DNA of 64,000 nucleotides from Streptomyces sp. Ru71 (GCF_002920535.1 NZ_PQSS01000022.1:41845-105844); one strand, 5' to 3'; numbered from the stretch's first letter, positions 1-8,556 are shown. Numbers and translations: made by a program. Notes: generated from the sequence alone by a model not told the origin.

Positions 1-106
1 CCTGGTGCGGCACACCGACGGCGCCTCGCTGAGCGCCAACCTGGCGGCGGTCCGCGGCAACGTGCGGCTGGCGGCACGGATCGCGGCGGCGTGGACGGGG
101 GCGTGA
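1..106 (+). CDS. psuG: Pseudouridine-5'-phosphate glycosidase, C-terminal fragment
   Basis: Only the last 34 codons lie in the window; the gene enters from the left edge and stops at TGA 104-106. The visible end reads LVRHTDGASLSANLAAVRGN and continues to a stretch rich in Leu, Ala and Ile. A G-x-SL-x-AN motif followed by an Ala-rich helix is the usual C-terminus of PsuG enzymes, which split pseudouridine 5'-phosphate into uracil and ribose 5-phosphate. A PfkB-type kinase gene overlapping its stop codon supports this, since PsuG and the PfkB kinase PsuK form the usual pseudouridine breakdown pair. The catalytic residues are outside the window, so the call rests on the tail and the neighbour. 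Confidence 0.6.
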   Translation, partial: LVRHTDGASLSANLAAVRGNVRLAARIAAAWTGA

Positions 107-1071
107 GCGAGAGGGGCCGGGCGCGCGTGGACGGAGCTGAGCAGGGCGGTGGCGAGCAGGCGGGGCCGGGTGGGCTGCTGGTCGTGGGCGACGTCGTGAC
201 GGATGTCGTCGCCCGCCATCGCGGCACGCCGGCCGGCGGCACGGACACGGCCGCGTCCGTGCGCATCCTGCCCGGCGGCGCGGGCGCCAACGTGGCGTGC
301 TGGGCGGCGCGTTGGGGCTGCCGTGACGTTCGGATGCTGGGCCGCGTCGGGGCGGACTCGGCGGAGTGGCACGCACGGCACCTTGAGGAGTGGGGGGTAC
401 GGCCACGGCTGGTCGTCGACCCTGGGGCGCCGACCGGGACGGTGATCTGCCTGGTCGACACCGACGCGGGCGCCGAGCGGACGTTCCTCACCGACAGTGG
501 CGCCTCGCTGCTCCTGGACCGCTCCGACTGGTCGGACGCGCTGCTGGACGGTGTGGGGTGGCTGCACCTGTCGGGTTATCTGCTGTTCTCCGAGCCGAGC
601 CGCGGGCTGGTGGCGGCGGCCCTGTCGTCGGCACGTGCGCGTGGCGTGCCGGTCAGCGTGGATCCGGCGTCGGCCGGCTTCCTCCGGGAGCTGGGCGTGG
701 ACCGTTTCCTCGCGCTGGTCGAGGGCGTCGACGTCCTTCTGCCCAGCCGTGACGAGGCGTGTCTGCTCACCGGGTTGCCCGACGCGGCCGACGCGGCCGC
801 CGAGCTCAGCCGCCGTGTCCCGCTGGTGGTGGCCACCTCGGGCGCCGAGGGGGCACTCGTGGCCAGGTCCGGTGCCGTGGACGCCCGGATACCGGCGGTC
901 GCGGCGGACGCCCGGGACACGACGGGCGCCGGGGACGCCTTCACGGGTGCCTTCCTGGCCGCGCTGCTGTCCGGCGCCGCCCCGCAGGACGCGGCGACGG
1001 AGGGCTGCCGGGCCGGCGCGCTGGCGGTGGCGCAGGTGGGCGGCCGGCCCCGGCGTCCCGAGGGACCGTGA
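103..1071 (+). CDS. PfkB-family carbohydrate kinase (probable pseudouridine kinase)
   Basis: This is a ribokinase-like sugar or nucleoside kinase of about 322 residues. Both family signatures are visible: the N-terminal glycine-rich substrate region PGGAGANVACWAAR (about residue 55) and the C-terminal anion hole and catalytic base DTTGAGDAFTGAFLAAL (about residue 275), whose Asp is the expected base. The GTG at 103 overlaps the stop of the glycosidase gene as GTGA, the usual sign of coupled translation; a GTG at 91 in the same frame is the alternative and would add four residues. Together with the upstream gene it probably phosphorylates pseudouridine before glycosidic cleavage. PfkB substrate specificity cannot be read from sequence alone, so the substrate is inferred from context. 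Confidence 0.8.
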   Translation: MSERGRARVDGAEQGGGEQAGPGGLLVVGDVVTDVVARHRGTPAGGTDTAASVRILPGGAGANVACWAARWGCRDVRMLGRVGADSAEWHARHLEEWGVRPRLVVDPGAPTGTVICLVDTDAGAERTFLTDSGASLLLDRSDWSDALLDGVGWLHLSGYLLFSEPSRGLVAAALSSARARGVPVSVDPASAGFLRELGVDRFLALVEGVDVLLPSRDEACLLTGLPDAADAAAELSRRVPLVVATSGAEGALVARSGAVDARIPAVAADARDTTGAGDAFTGAFLAALLSGAAPQDAATEGCRAGALAVAQVGGRPRRPEGP

Positions 1072-1077
1072 ATCCCC

Positions 1078-1112
1078 GACGGTGGACCAAGGCTGTCTGA
1101 CGGTGGACCAAG
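1078..1112. repeat. 14-nt direct repeat pair
   Basis: GACGGTGGACCAAG occurs at 1078-1091 and again, identical, at 1099-1112, 21 nt apart. It lies between the convergent PfkB kinase and methyltransferase genes. No hairpin or known site is evident; it may simply be a small local duplication. Confidence 0.6.
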
Positions 1113-1200
1113 AGGCCACCGCCGCTGGCGCCAGTCCGGGCAAGAAGGGCCGGGGTCGGCGGCCATGGCCACCAGGGCCCGACCACACCTTCGGCACCGC

Positions 1201-1998
1201 TTACGCCCGTCGCCCCCACGCCGAGATCATCGGGGCCGTCGCCAGGTCCATCGTGCCGGAGGCGACATGGGCCAGGTGTCGGTCGATCTCCTCGTCCGTG
1301 GCGAGACCGGCCTCGACCAGCCGGGAGCGGATCTGGCGGACCGTGGCGGCCTCCAGGGCGGCGCAGGCGGGCGAGGTGAGCGGGAAGTAGGCGTCCGCCT
1401 CGACCTCGCGCAGGCCCGCCTCGCGCAGCAGGCGCGGCAGTTTACGGCCGTAGGCGAGGTCGGCGCCGCGGTCGGCCAGCAGCGAGCGGAAGCCCTGCCG
1501 CAGCCGGTTGGCCAGTTGCTGCTCGGGGCCGTACTCGTCAGGGCAGACCAGGGGCTGCAGGGCGGGGTCGGCGTCCTCGACGAGGAGCCGCCCACCGGGC
1601 CGCACAGCCCGCACCATGGACGCCAACGCCTGCTCGCGGTCGGGGACATGGACGAGAACCAGACGGGCGTGGACGAGGTCGAAACCGTCCCCCGGCGGTT
1701 CCTCGGCGGCCACGTCGTGCACCAGCACCTCCACCGGCGGGCGGGCCGCTTCGGCGAGCCGGGTGGTGTCGATGTCGGTGGCGACGACCTTGCCGGTCGG
1801 GCCGACCTTCCTGGCGAGCCAGGAGACCACGGAGGTGCCGCCGGCGCCGACCTCCCAGCAGCGCCAGCCGGGGCCGATGCCGAGCCGCTCCAGGTGCCGG
1901 AACGTGACGGGGTCGAAGAGGTCGGTGAAGGCGTCGAAGCGCTCCGCCGCCTCGCTCTGCCGGTTGTCGAGAAGGTAGCCGTCGTCGGTTGGCGTCAT
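1201..1998 (-). CDS. Class I SAM-dependent methyltransferase
   Basis: The protein has 265 residues and a Rossmann methyltransferase core. Motif I reads WEVGAGGTSVVSWLA (about residue 45), followed by the acidic strand VVATDID that binds the SAM ribose and by the motif IV/V region RPGGRLLVEDADP. The C-terminal half, rich in Arg, Leu and Ala, is where substrate specificity would lie and it matches no family I can name. The ATG at 1998 was chosen because it begins a typical MTPTDDGYLLDN leader close to the core; upstream in-frame codons give a low-quality Arg/Pro-rich extension. The stop is TAA. It is convergent with the kinase gene and divergent from the CorA gene. The substrate is unknown. Confidence 0.85.
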   Translation of the reverse strand: MTPTDDGYLLDNRQSEAAERFDAFTDLFDPVTFRHLERLGIGPGWRCWEVGAGGTSVVSWLARKVGPTGKVVATDIDTTRLAEAARPPVEVLVHDVAAEEPPGDGFDLVHARLVLVHVPDREQALASMVRAVRPGGRLLVEDADPALQPLVCPDEYGPEQQLANRLRQGFRSLLADRGADLAYGRKLPRLLREAGLREVEADAYFPLTSPACAALEAATVRQIRSRLVEAGLATDEEIDRHLAHVASGTMDLATAPMISAWGRRA

Positions 1999-2228
1999 GC
2001 CGCGATCATCCCAGTTGTCCGACTCGTGCGGCGTGGTGGACTCCCGGGGCCGCCGGGCGGACGCCCGTGCATCCGGCCGTCCACAGACGGGAACCAAGCG
2101 GAATTGCGGCCTCCCACAGGCTGGTCCGCTCGTGGCGCCGGACTGGCACACTGGCGGCTCCGGCACGGTCCTAGCGTCAGCCAGGGCGCGGCGATGCGGT
2201 GCGGGGAGATCCACACGAGGAGATCCGT

Positions 2229-3356
2229 ATGTCGATGGCAGGGAATCTGCGGAAGGTCACCGGGCTGAGCAGGGTCGGCGGGCTGAGCAGAGTGGCACGG
2301 CTGGCCCGGCGGCGACCGCGGGTGGACCTGAGCCATCCGGCACGCTCCCCGCTCGGCTCCTCGGTGGTGAACTGCGTGACCTACCACGGCGGGGTCCGGG
2401 CGCCGGCCACCGGGGACCTGGTGGAGGCCGTGCGGCAGGTGCGCAAGAGCGGGGACGGCTTCGTCTGGCTCGGCCTGCACGAGCCCACCAACCAGGAGTT
2501 CGCCGGCATCGCCGAGCTGTTCGACCTGCACCCGCTGGCGGTGGAGGACGCGGTCGAGGCCCACCAGCGCCCGAAGGTGGAGCGGTACGGCGAGGTGCTC
2601 TTCGCGGTGTTCAAAACGGTCTGCTACGTCGAGCACGAGGAGCTCACGGCGACCAGCGAGGTGGTGGACACCGGGGAGATCATGGCGTTCGTGGGCGCGG
2701 ACTTCGTCATCACCGTGCGGCACGGCCGGCACGGCTCGCTGGGTCCGGTGCGCGAGGGGCTGGAGGCCGATCCACAGCAGCTCACCAAGGGGCCGTCGGC
2801 GGTGCTGCACGCGATCGCGGACCATGTGGTCGACGACTATCTGGCCGTCATCGACTCGGTGCAGGCGGACATCGACCAGGTGGAGACGGACGTGTTCGCG
2901 GAGACCGGCGCCCGCGTCGACCCGGGCCGTATCTACCAGCTCAAGCGCGAGCTGCTGGAGCTGAAGCGGGCCGTGGTGCCGCTCGGCCGGCCGCTGCTGG
3001 AGCTCGCCGACCGGCCGATGCGGGTCATCGAGCCGGAGATACAGGCCTACTTCCGGGACGTCTCCGACCATCTGCTGCGCGCCACGGAGCAGATCGCCGC
3101 CTTCGACGAGCTGCTCAACTCGATTCTCCAGGCACATCTGGCGCAGGTCACCGTCGCGCAGAACGAGGACATGCGGAAGATCACGGCATGGGCCGCGGTG
3201 ATCGCCGTACCGACGATGGTGTGCGGCGTGTACGGCATGAACTTCGACCACATGCCGGAACTGCACTGGAGGTTCGGCTACGGACTGGTCATAGGCGTGA
3301 TATCCGTCGCCTGCCTGGTGCTGTACCGGGGATTTCGGCGCAACGGCTGGCTGTGA
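2229..3356 (+). CDS. corA: CorA-family magnesium/cobalt transport protein
   Basis: A 375-residue inner-membrane divalent-cation channel. The large N-terminal cytoplasmic domain ends in a long helix, then two C-terminal transmembrane segments. The family's signature Gly-Met-Asn is present as YGMNFDHMPELHW after the first membrane helix, and the protein ends in the usual short basic tail (RRNGWL). The start ATG at 2229 is preceded by a strong GAGGAG site (2217-2222). CorA proteins form pentamers and import Mg2+, sometimes Co2+ or Ni2+. The first 40 residues contain repeated (S)RVGGLSRV-like basic sequence, a modest extension compared with the E. coli protein. The downstream convergent gene encodes a CBS-pair protein; CBS domains often sense nucleotides or Mg-ATP, but no link is shown here. 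Confidence 0.93.
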   Translation: MSMAGNLRKVTGLSRVGGLSRVARLARRRPRVDLSHPARSPLGSSVVNCVTYHGGVRAPATGDLVEAVRQVRKSGDGFVWLGLHEPTNQEFAGIAELFDLHPLAVEDAVEAHQRPKVERYGEVLFAVFKTVCYVEHEELTATSEVVDTGEIMAFVGADFVITVRHGRHGSLGPVREGLEADPQQLTKGPSAVLHAIADHVVDDYLAVIDSVQADIDQVETDVFAETGARVDPGRIYQLKRELLELKRAVVPLGRPLLELADRPMRVIEPEIQAYFRDVSDHLLRATEQIAAFDELLNSILQAHLAQVTVAQNEDMRKITAWAAVIAVPTMVCGVYGMNFDHMPELHWRFGYGLVIGVISVACLVLYRGFRRNGWL

Positions 3357-3425
3357 CGCCGACCGCTTCGGCCCACAGCGGGTGAGGAGACCGGTGCCCC
3401 GGCCGGCGGCGATGAGCAGTACATC

Positions 3426-3845
3426 TCACCTGGGGGCGTAGACGCTCTCGGCCCAGGACGCGATCTGCCCCTCGGACAGGTGCCGGACGACGTCGGCCTC
3501 GCTGATCATGCCGACCAGCCGCTTGTTCTCGATGACGGGGAGCCGGCGGATCTGGTGCTGCTGCATCTCACGCAGGACCTCGCCGACGTCGGCGCCCGCG
3601 TCGATCCAGCGAGGGGTGCCCTTGGCGAGGTCGCCGGCGGTGACGCGGGCGGGGTCGTGCCCCATGGCCACGCAGCCGACGACGATGTCACGGTCGGTGA
3701 GGATGCCGCACAGCCGCTCGTTCTCGTCACTGATCGGCAGGGCGCCGACGTTGAGTTCGCGCATCAGCTGGGCGGCGCGGTCGAGGGTTTCATGAGCGGG
3801 GATCCACTGGGCGCCGCGGTGCATGATGTCTCCGGCAGTGGTCAT
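3426..3845 (-). CDS. CBS domain-pair protein
   Basis: A small soluble protein of 139 residues made almost entirely of two CBS motifs (about residues 8-60 and 75-128) with the repeated pattern xLPVxExxxLVGxxSExDV. Such stand-alone CBS pairs bind adenosine nucleotides and act as energy or redox sensors. The start at 3845 follows an AGGGAGGTA site on the minus strand; the much longer upstream open frame is not gene-like. It resembles the hypoxia- or stress-linked stand-alone CBS proteins of actinomycetes, but the target cannot be told from sequence. Confidence 0.88.
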   Translation of the reverse strand: MTTAGDIMHRGAQWIPAHETLDRAAQLMRELNVGALPISDENERLCGILTDRDIVVGCVAMGHDPARVTAGDLAKGTPRWIDAGADVGEVLREMQQHQIRRLPVIENKRLVGMISEADVVRHLSEGQIASWAESVYAPR

Positions 3846-3957
3846 GGAGTACCTCCCTGAGCCGGACGGCCGGCGCGGCGCGGAGGGCACCGCGGTCCCG
3901 GCGTCGTCCATTCTCACCGCACCCGCCATGCGCCGCACCTGCGCACCCGCTCGGTGC

Positions 3958-4590
3958 TCACCCGTTCCACGCCGGGTGACGGGGGTCGTCGGCGCGCACC
4001 AGGACATCGGCGGTGCCGGCCGGGTCGGTCTCGTCGGCGTAGCGCTCGAAGGCGGGCAGGGTCCAGTGCTCGTCGTCCGGAGTACGGCGGCGCAAGGCAC
4101 CCGGGGAGAGGAGGACATGGACGGAGAGATCGAAGGGGAACCAGTGCCTGAGCAGGAGTGGGCCGTGCAGCAACAGCAGGCCCCCGGGCGGGAGTTGGAC
4201 GTAGCTGCTGCGGGTGGCGCGATCGGCGACCGGGTCCCACAGGTCGGGCAGGACACGTCCGTCACCGCCGGGCTCCAGCGGCCCGAACACCTCGCGCCAC
4301 AGGGCGCCGGTGTCGAACCAGCCGTCGTAGTACGCCTCGACGTCGTGCCGGCCGTACTCCAGGCGCAGGGACGCTGGGCGCAGGAAGCCCTCGGTGCCGA
4401 CGGCGAGGGAGGGGCGGCCCCGGACCCGCAGCGCCTGGCTCACGCGCTCGGCGAGGTCGCCGGGGCGGGCGGCCGGGGCACCGTCGAAGGCGATCCGCGG
4501 CCAGGGGCTGCCGTCGGCCGGCGTCAGATCGAGCAGCCGCTCGGCGAGCAGGTCGGCGAGCCGGTCCCAGGTGATCGCTTCGAGTCGCAC
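3958..4590 (-). CDS. Uridine kinase-like protein (P-loop fold)
   Basis: About 210 residues. The N-terminal strand WPRIAFDGAPAARPGDLAERV sits where a uridine-kinase P-loop should be, and the core includes the typical YYDGWFDTGALWREVFGPL and LLLHGPLLLRHWFPFDLSVHVLLSP segments of actinomycete uridine kinase-like proteins. The P-loop is degenerate: Gly-Ala-Pro-Ala-Ala-Arg replaces Gly-x4-Gly-Lys-Ser/Thr, so catalysis is doubtful or uses a variant site. The start is uncertain: GTG 4590 is used here and a second in-frame GTG lies 21 nt upstream; neither has a strong SD. The gene reads away from the 17-nt tandem array that begins 70 nt upstream, so the array may overlap its promoter region. Confidence 0.72.
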   Translation of the reverse strand: MRLEAITWDRLADLLAERLLDLTPADGSPWPRIAFDGAPAARPGDLAERVSQALRVRGRPSLAVGTEGFLRPASLRLEYGRHDVEAYYDGWFDTGALWREVFGPLEPGGDGRVLPDLWDPVADRATRSSYVQLPPGGLLLLHGPLLLRHWFPFDLSVHVLLSPGALRRRTPDDEHWTLPAFERYADETDPAGTADVLVRADDPRHPAWNG

Positions 4591-4660
4591 ACGCCCATGA
4601 TGCGCCACCTGCCCCGACGACTGCGCCGGGGCCCGGTGGACTGACCGACGGACACGGCAC

Positions 4661-5051
4661 GCCATATGACATAGCGCGCCGTGCAGCCCACCGCGCCACA
4701 TGACACAGCACGCCGCCCGACACACCGTGCCGTCCAGCGCTACGCGCGACGCGACACAGCGCGCCGTGCAGCCGACCGCGCCACATGGCACAGCGCGCCG
4801 TCCGGCACACCGCGCCACATGACGCAGCGCGCCGTCCGGCACACCGCGCCGTCCAGCGCAACGCGCGATGTGACACACCGCGCCGCCCGGCACAACACAC
4901 CACTTGGCACACCGCGCCACACGACACGACACACCACCCGGCGCACCACGCCGCCCGGCACACCGCGCCACATGACACAGCACGCCCCCTGGCCTACCGC
5001 GACACCCGGCGCACCACGCCACATGGCACGCCGCGCCACCCGGCCCAAACC
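4661..5051. repeat. 17-nt tandem array, 23 units in exact register
   Basis: Twenty-three consecutive 17-nt units fill 391 nt with no insertion or deletion. Two unit types tend to alternate, type A close to GCCACATGACACAGCGC and type B close to GCCGTCCGGCACACCGC, so the higher-order period is often 34 nt. Examples: units starting at 4780, 4814, 4967 and 5018 are type A; 4797 and 4831 are identical type B. Divergence is entirely by substitution. A weaker 24th unit may precede it at 4644. Since 17 is not a multiple of 3, every frame on both strands is rotated through the repeat, which explains the long spurious Cys/Arg/Ala-rich open frames here. No genuine gene is visible in 4591-5062. Confidence 0.92.
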
Positions 5052-5062
5052 ACCCGCGTGCC

Positions 5063-5857
5063 ATGGCCCCTGCCGGCGGGCATGAACGGGATATGGCCCC
5101 CGCTCGCCCACCCACTCCTCGCCCACCCACTCCTCGCCCTCCCGCTCCTCCCACTCCCCCACACCGTCCCGCGACTCTCCCGCCCGGTCCCGGCCCTGTC
5201 GTCGTCCAGCCGCTGCGGCGCAAGCGGTGTGCTGCGTGCCGGCGGGGTCCGCTGGCGATGCTCGTCCTGGAGGGCGGTGTACCGCGCTGCCTCGACTGCG
5301 CCGACCTGGGGCACCTGGTGTTCCTGCCGCGCGGGGACACGGCGCTGACCCGTCGGTCGCGGGAGGAGAGCACGCTGTCGGCCGTGGTCGTCCGGTTCAA
5401 CCGGCGCAAGGCGCGCTACGAGCGGCAGGGCATCCTGGTCGAGGAGGAGGCGCTGGCCCGGGCCGAGGAGCGCTGTCTCGCGGACGCGGAGGCGCGGCGG
5501 CGGCGCCGGGCGCGGGACGCGCGCAGGCGGGCGGCCGAGGACGAGCGGTTCACGGCGGAGTTCGCCGCCGAGATCCGGCGCCTGTTCCCGGGCTGTCCGC
5601 AGGAGCGGGCGCAGGCCATCGCGGCGCACGCCTCGGTGCGGGGCAGCGGGCGGGTGGGCCGCAGCGCGGCGGGGCGGGCGCTGTCGGAGGATGCGGTGAT
5701 CGTGGCGGTGCGGGCGGCCCTGCGGCACCAGGACACACCGTACGACCGGCTGCTGATGAGCGGGGTGCCGCGTCACGAGGCACGGCGGCGGATCGCGCCC
5801 GGTCTGGAGGCCCTGCTCGCACGGTGGCGGAACGAGCGGTTGCCGTCGGCGAGCTGA
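5063..5857 (+). CDS. DUF2293 domain-containing protein
   Basis: About 264 residues. The N-terminal part after a Pro/Arg-rich leader carries a probable zinc-binding pair, RRKRCAACRRGPL followed by PRCLDCADLGHLVFL (two Cys-x2-Cys). Then comes a charged helical stretch (ALARAEERCLADAEARRRRR) and the C-terminal DUF2293 core, FTAEFAAEIRRLFPGC followed by an RGSGRVGRSAAGRAL segment and an RHQDTPYDRLLMSGVPRHEAR segment. The function is unknown; the basic character and Cys pairs fit nucleic-acid binding, which is inference. The start is doubtful: ATG 5063 and ATG 5093 are in frame, and the first 45 residues (repeated PPTPRPP) look like low-complexity sequence at the edge of the tandem array, so the true start may be downstream. 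Confidence 0.8.
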   Translation: MAPAGGHERDMAPARPPTPRPPTPRPPAPPTPPHRPATLPPGPGPVVVQPLRRKRCAACRRGPLAMLVLEGGVPRCLDCADLGHLVFLPRGDTALTRRSREESTLSAVVVRFNRRKARYERQGILVEEEALARAEERCLADAEARRRRRARDARRRAAEDERFTAEFAAEIRRLFPGCPQERAQAIAAHASVRGSGRVGRSAAGRALSEDAVIVAVRAALRHQDTPYDRLLMSGVPRHEARRRIAPGLEALLARWRNERLPSAS

Positions 5858-5965
5858 AAGCACATGCCCCCGCACGCCTCCCTGCCCACGGGGGTGGCGG
5901 CCGGGGGTGGGGCCAGGCAGGATCTACGGCACTTGGGGCAGCCTGACGGGGGGATTGGCGTAGCC

Positions 5966-6445
5966 ATGGTCGAGGGACCGTATCTGGTGCTGGCGGTGGC
6001 GGGTGTGCTGGCGACGGCACTGATGGCCGGCGTCTTCTGCGCCTTCTCCGTGCTCGTGATGCGCGGACTCGCCGCGTTGCCGCCCGCGCAGGGCGTCGCC
6101 GCGATGAACGCGATCAACCGGACGGCGATGACACCGGCGTTCATGCTGGTGTTCCTGGGCACGGCGGTGGTGTGCGCGGTGATCGCCGTGGTCACCTTCG
6201 TGCTGTGGCCCGAGGACGGCGCCGTGGAGCTGCTGCTGGGCAGCGGGCTGTATCTGTTCGGCTCGTTCGGTGTGACGGCGGCGGCGAACGTGCCGCGCAA
6301 CGACGCGCTGATGCTGCAGACGGCGGGATCCCCGGAGGCGGCCGCGTACTGGCCGTCGTACGTCCGTGAATGGACGCGGTGGAACCACGTCCGGATGATC
6401 GCCTCGGTCGCGGCGGCGCTGGCGTATCTCGTGGCACTGCTGTGA
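5966..6445 (+). CDS. DUF1772 (anthrone oxygenase-like) membrane protein
   Basis: A 159-residue integral membrane protein with four predicted transmembrane helices. The fold begins MVEGPYLVLAVAGVLATAL, and a conserved NRTAMTPAFMLVFLGTA segment and a polar NVPRNDAL loop are typical of the DUF1772 family, some of whose fungal members oxidise anthrones. The C-terminal W-rich stretch (YWPSYVREWTRWNHVR) before the last helix is also typical. The ATG at 5966 was chosen because it immediately precedes the first helix; no strong SD is seen. Its substrate is unknown. Confidence 0.85.
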   Translation: MVEGPYLVLAVAGVLATALMAGVFCAFSVLVMRGLAALPPAQGVAAMNAINRTAMTPAFMLVFLGTAVVCAVIAVVTFVLWPEDGAVELLLGSGLYLFGSFGVTAAANVPRNDALMLQTAGSPEAAAYWPSYVREWTRWNHVRMIASVAAALAYLVALL

Positions 6446-6709
6446 GGCGTGAGGCGTGAGGGCGCGCGCCTCGGCGAACCCCGCCCCTCCGGTCGGCGGC
6501 CCGACCCCTCGGGAACGGCTCGCCCCTCCGCGTCCCACCTCAACTTCACCGCCGGTACCACCATCCCCAACACTTTTCGTTTCCTGCATCGCTGGCGACA
6601 AGGCACACTTCGCCGCACTGCGCAGCCGTCGGGCCGGACGTATCGTGGCCGGAAGGTGTGCCGCCCGATGACGCACGGCCTGTCGTAAGCGCACGCGAGG
6701 AAGACGGCC

Positions 6710-8197
6710 ATGGCCGACCCCAAGGGATTCATGACGACCCCCCGCCAGGACTGGCCGCGCCGGCCTGTCGAGGAGCGGGTGCGGGACTGGGACGAGGTGT
6801 ACGTCCCCGGGGCGCTGCTGCCGATCATCAGCAAGCAGGCCGACCGATGCATGGACTGCGGCATTCCGTTCTGCCACCACGCCTGCCCGCTCGGCAATCT
6901 CATCCCGGAGTGGAACGACCTGGTCTCCCGCGAGGACTGGCGGGCGGCGAGCGACCGGCTGCACGCGACGAACAACTTTCCCGAGTTCACCGGGCGGCTG
7001 TGCCCGGCGCCGTGCGAGGCGGGCTGTGTGCTGGCCATCAACCAGCCCGCCGTCACGATCAAGAACGTCGAGTGCGCGATCGCCGACCGGGCCTGGGAGG
7101 AGGGGTTCACCCCGCCCCGGCCGCCGGACCGGCTGTCCGGGAAGACGGTCGCGGTGATCGGCTCCGGGCCGACCGGGCTCGCCGCGGCCCAGCAGCTGAC
7201 CCGGGCCGGGCACACGGTCGCCGTGTACGAGCGCGACGACCGGCTCGGCGGCCTCATGCGGTACGGCATCCCCGCGTTCAAGATGGAGAAGCACCATCTG
7301 GAACGACGGCTGGAACAGATGCGGGCGGAGGGCACCAAGTTCCGTACGTCGACGGCCGTCGGCCGGGATGTCGGGGCCGAGGAACTGCGGGCGCGCTACG
7401 ACGCGGTCGTGGTCGCCACCGGAGCCACCGCATGGCGGGAACTGCCGGTTCCGGGGCGTGAGTTGGCCGGTGTCCATCAGGCGATGGAGTATCTGCCGCC
7501 GGCCAACCGGGTGTGCGAGGGCGACCTCAACGTGTCGCCGCTGTCGGCCGCCGGCCGGCATGTCGTGATCGTCGGAGGCGGGGACACGGGAGCGGACTGC
7601 CTGGGCACGGCGGTGCGGCAGGGCGCGGCGTCCGTCACGCAGCTGGACATCTACGCCCAGCCTGGCGGCGAGCGCGACGAGGACACCGAGCCGTGGCCGA
7701 CGTATCCGAAGATCTACCGTCTGTCCGCCGCGCACGAGGAGGCCCGCGAGCTGCGCACGGCGCCCGCGGCGGACGCGGACGCGCGGCTGTTCGCGGCGTC
7801 GACGCTGCGGTTCACCGGCGACGCCGACGGGCATGTGCGGTCCCTGCACCTGGTCGAGGTGGACGCACAGCGCCGCCCGATGCCGGGCACGGAGAGGACG
7901 CTGCCCGCCGATCTGGTCCTGCTCGCCCTCGGCTTCTCGGGCCCGGACCGGGCCGACGGCCTGATCGACCAGCTCGGCCTGGCCATGAACCCGCGGGGCA
8001 CGATCGCGCGGGACGCGGGCTTCGCGACGAACGCCCCCGGGGTGTTCGCCGCCGGGGACGCCGCGCGCGGGCAGTCGCTGATCGTGTGGGCGATCGCGGA
8101 GGGACGGGCGGTCGCGGCGGCCGTCGACCGTTATCTGACGGGCAGCTCACGCCTTCCGGCGCCGATCGGGCCGTACGACCGCCCGATGGCCGTCTAG
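6710..8197 (+). CDS. gltD: Glutamate synthase small subunit (NADPH-dependent), orphan
   Basis: A 495-residue GltD-type flavoprotein, normal length. The N-terminal domain has the cysteines that hold two 4Fe-4S clusters (CMDCGIPFCHHACPLGN and LCPAPCEAGC). The FAD dinucleotide fold starts at VIGSGPTGLAAA (about residue 148), a second nucleotide fold at IVGGGDTGADCLGTA (about residue 288) binds NADPH, and the family end motif GVFAAGDAARGQSLIVWAI is present. In the complete enzyme it passes electrons from NADPH to the large subunit, which makes glutamate from glutamine and 2-oxoglutarate. No large-subunit gene (gltB) is adjacent, so this may be a second, stand-alone copy working with another partner. 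The start ATG follows AGGAAG. Confidence 0.93.
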   Translation: MADPKGFMTTPRQDWPRRPVEERVRDWDEVYVPGALLPIISKQADRCMDCGIPFCHHACPLGNLIPEWNDLVSREDWRAASDRLHATNNFPEFTGRLCPAPCEAGCVLAINQPAVTIKNVECAIADRAWEEGFTPPRPPDRLSGKTVAVIGSGPTGLAAAQQLTRAGHTVAVYERDDRLGGLMRYGIPAFKMEKHHLERRLEQMRAEGTKFRTSTAVGRDVGAEELRARYDAVVVATGATAWRELPVPGRELAGVHQAMEYLPPANRVCEGDLNVSPLSAAGRHVVIVGGGDTGADCLGTAVRQGAASVTQLDIYAQPGGERDEDTEPWPTYPKIYRLSAAHEEARELRTAPAADADARLFAASTLRFTGDADGHVRSLHLVEVDAQRRPMPGTERTLPADLVLLALGFSGPDRADGLIDQLGLAMNPRGTIARDAGFATNAPGVFAAGDAARGQSLIVWAIAEGRAVAAAVDRYLTGSSRLPAPIGPYDRPMAV

Positions 8198-8280
8198 GTC
8201 TCGCGCTCCGGCTGTGAGGAGAGCGTGTCGGTCAACTGGGTCTCAGCATCAGGGGGTTGATCGAAAAGCAGCAGTCGGGT

Positions 8281-8556
8281 TCAGGAGAGCAGGAAGTCCG
8301 CCACCCCCGCCTTCGCGCCCTCGATGAACGCGGTCATCTCGTCCGAGGTGTAGATCAGTGCGGGCCCGTCGGGGTCGGTGGACTGGCGGACGGCGATGCG
8401 GCCGTCGGCGAGCTTCATCGCCTCCAGGCAGTTGCCCCCGTTGCCACCGCTCCACGGCTTGTGCCAGCCCTCGCTGCCCAGCTCCCGGGCGGGCATGCCG
8501 TTGTATATCCGCTCGGCGCGGATCCGTGGGCGGGACGCGGACGTGGTGTGGTCCAT
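8281..8556 (-). CDS. DUF397 domain-containing protein
   Basis: A 91-residue protein with the DUF397 pattern: W-x-K-P-W-SGGNGGNCLE-x-A followed by a short beta-rich part with VRQSTDPDGPALIYTSDEM and a C-terminal helix ending AFIEGAKAGVADFLL. These proteins accompany XRE/DUF5753 regulators in Streptomyces and are thought to act as partners or antagonists of the regulator. The ATG is directly after the TGA of the regulator gene (TGAATG), so the two are translationally coupled. Confidence 0.92.
   Translation of the reverse strand: MDHTTSASRPRIRAERIYNGMPARELGSEGWHKPWSGGNGGNCLEAMKLADGRIAVRQSTDPDGPALIYTSDEMTAFIEGAKAGVADFLLS

Noticed and set aside
4661..5051. CRISPR array
   Set aside because: The units are directly adjacent with no spacers, 17 nt long, and no cas gene is near.
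6446..6709. Short plus-strand frames between the DUF1772 gene and gltD
   Set aside because: They have no motif, no SD and no coding codon bias.
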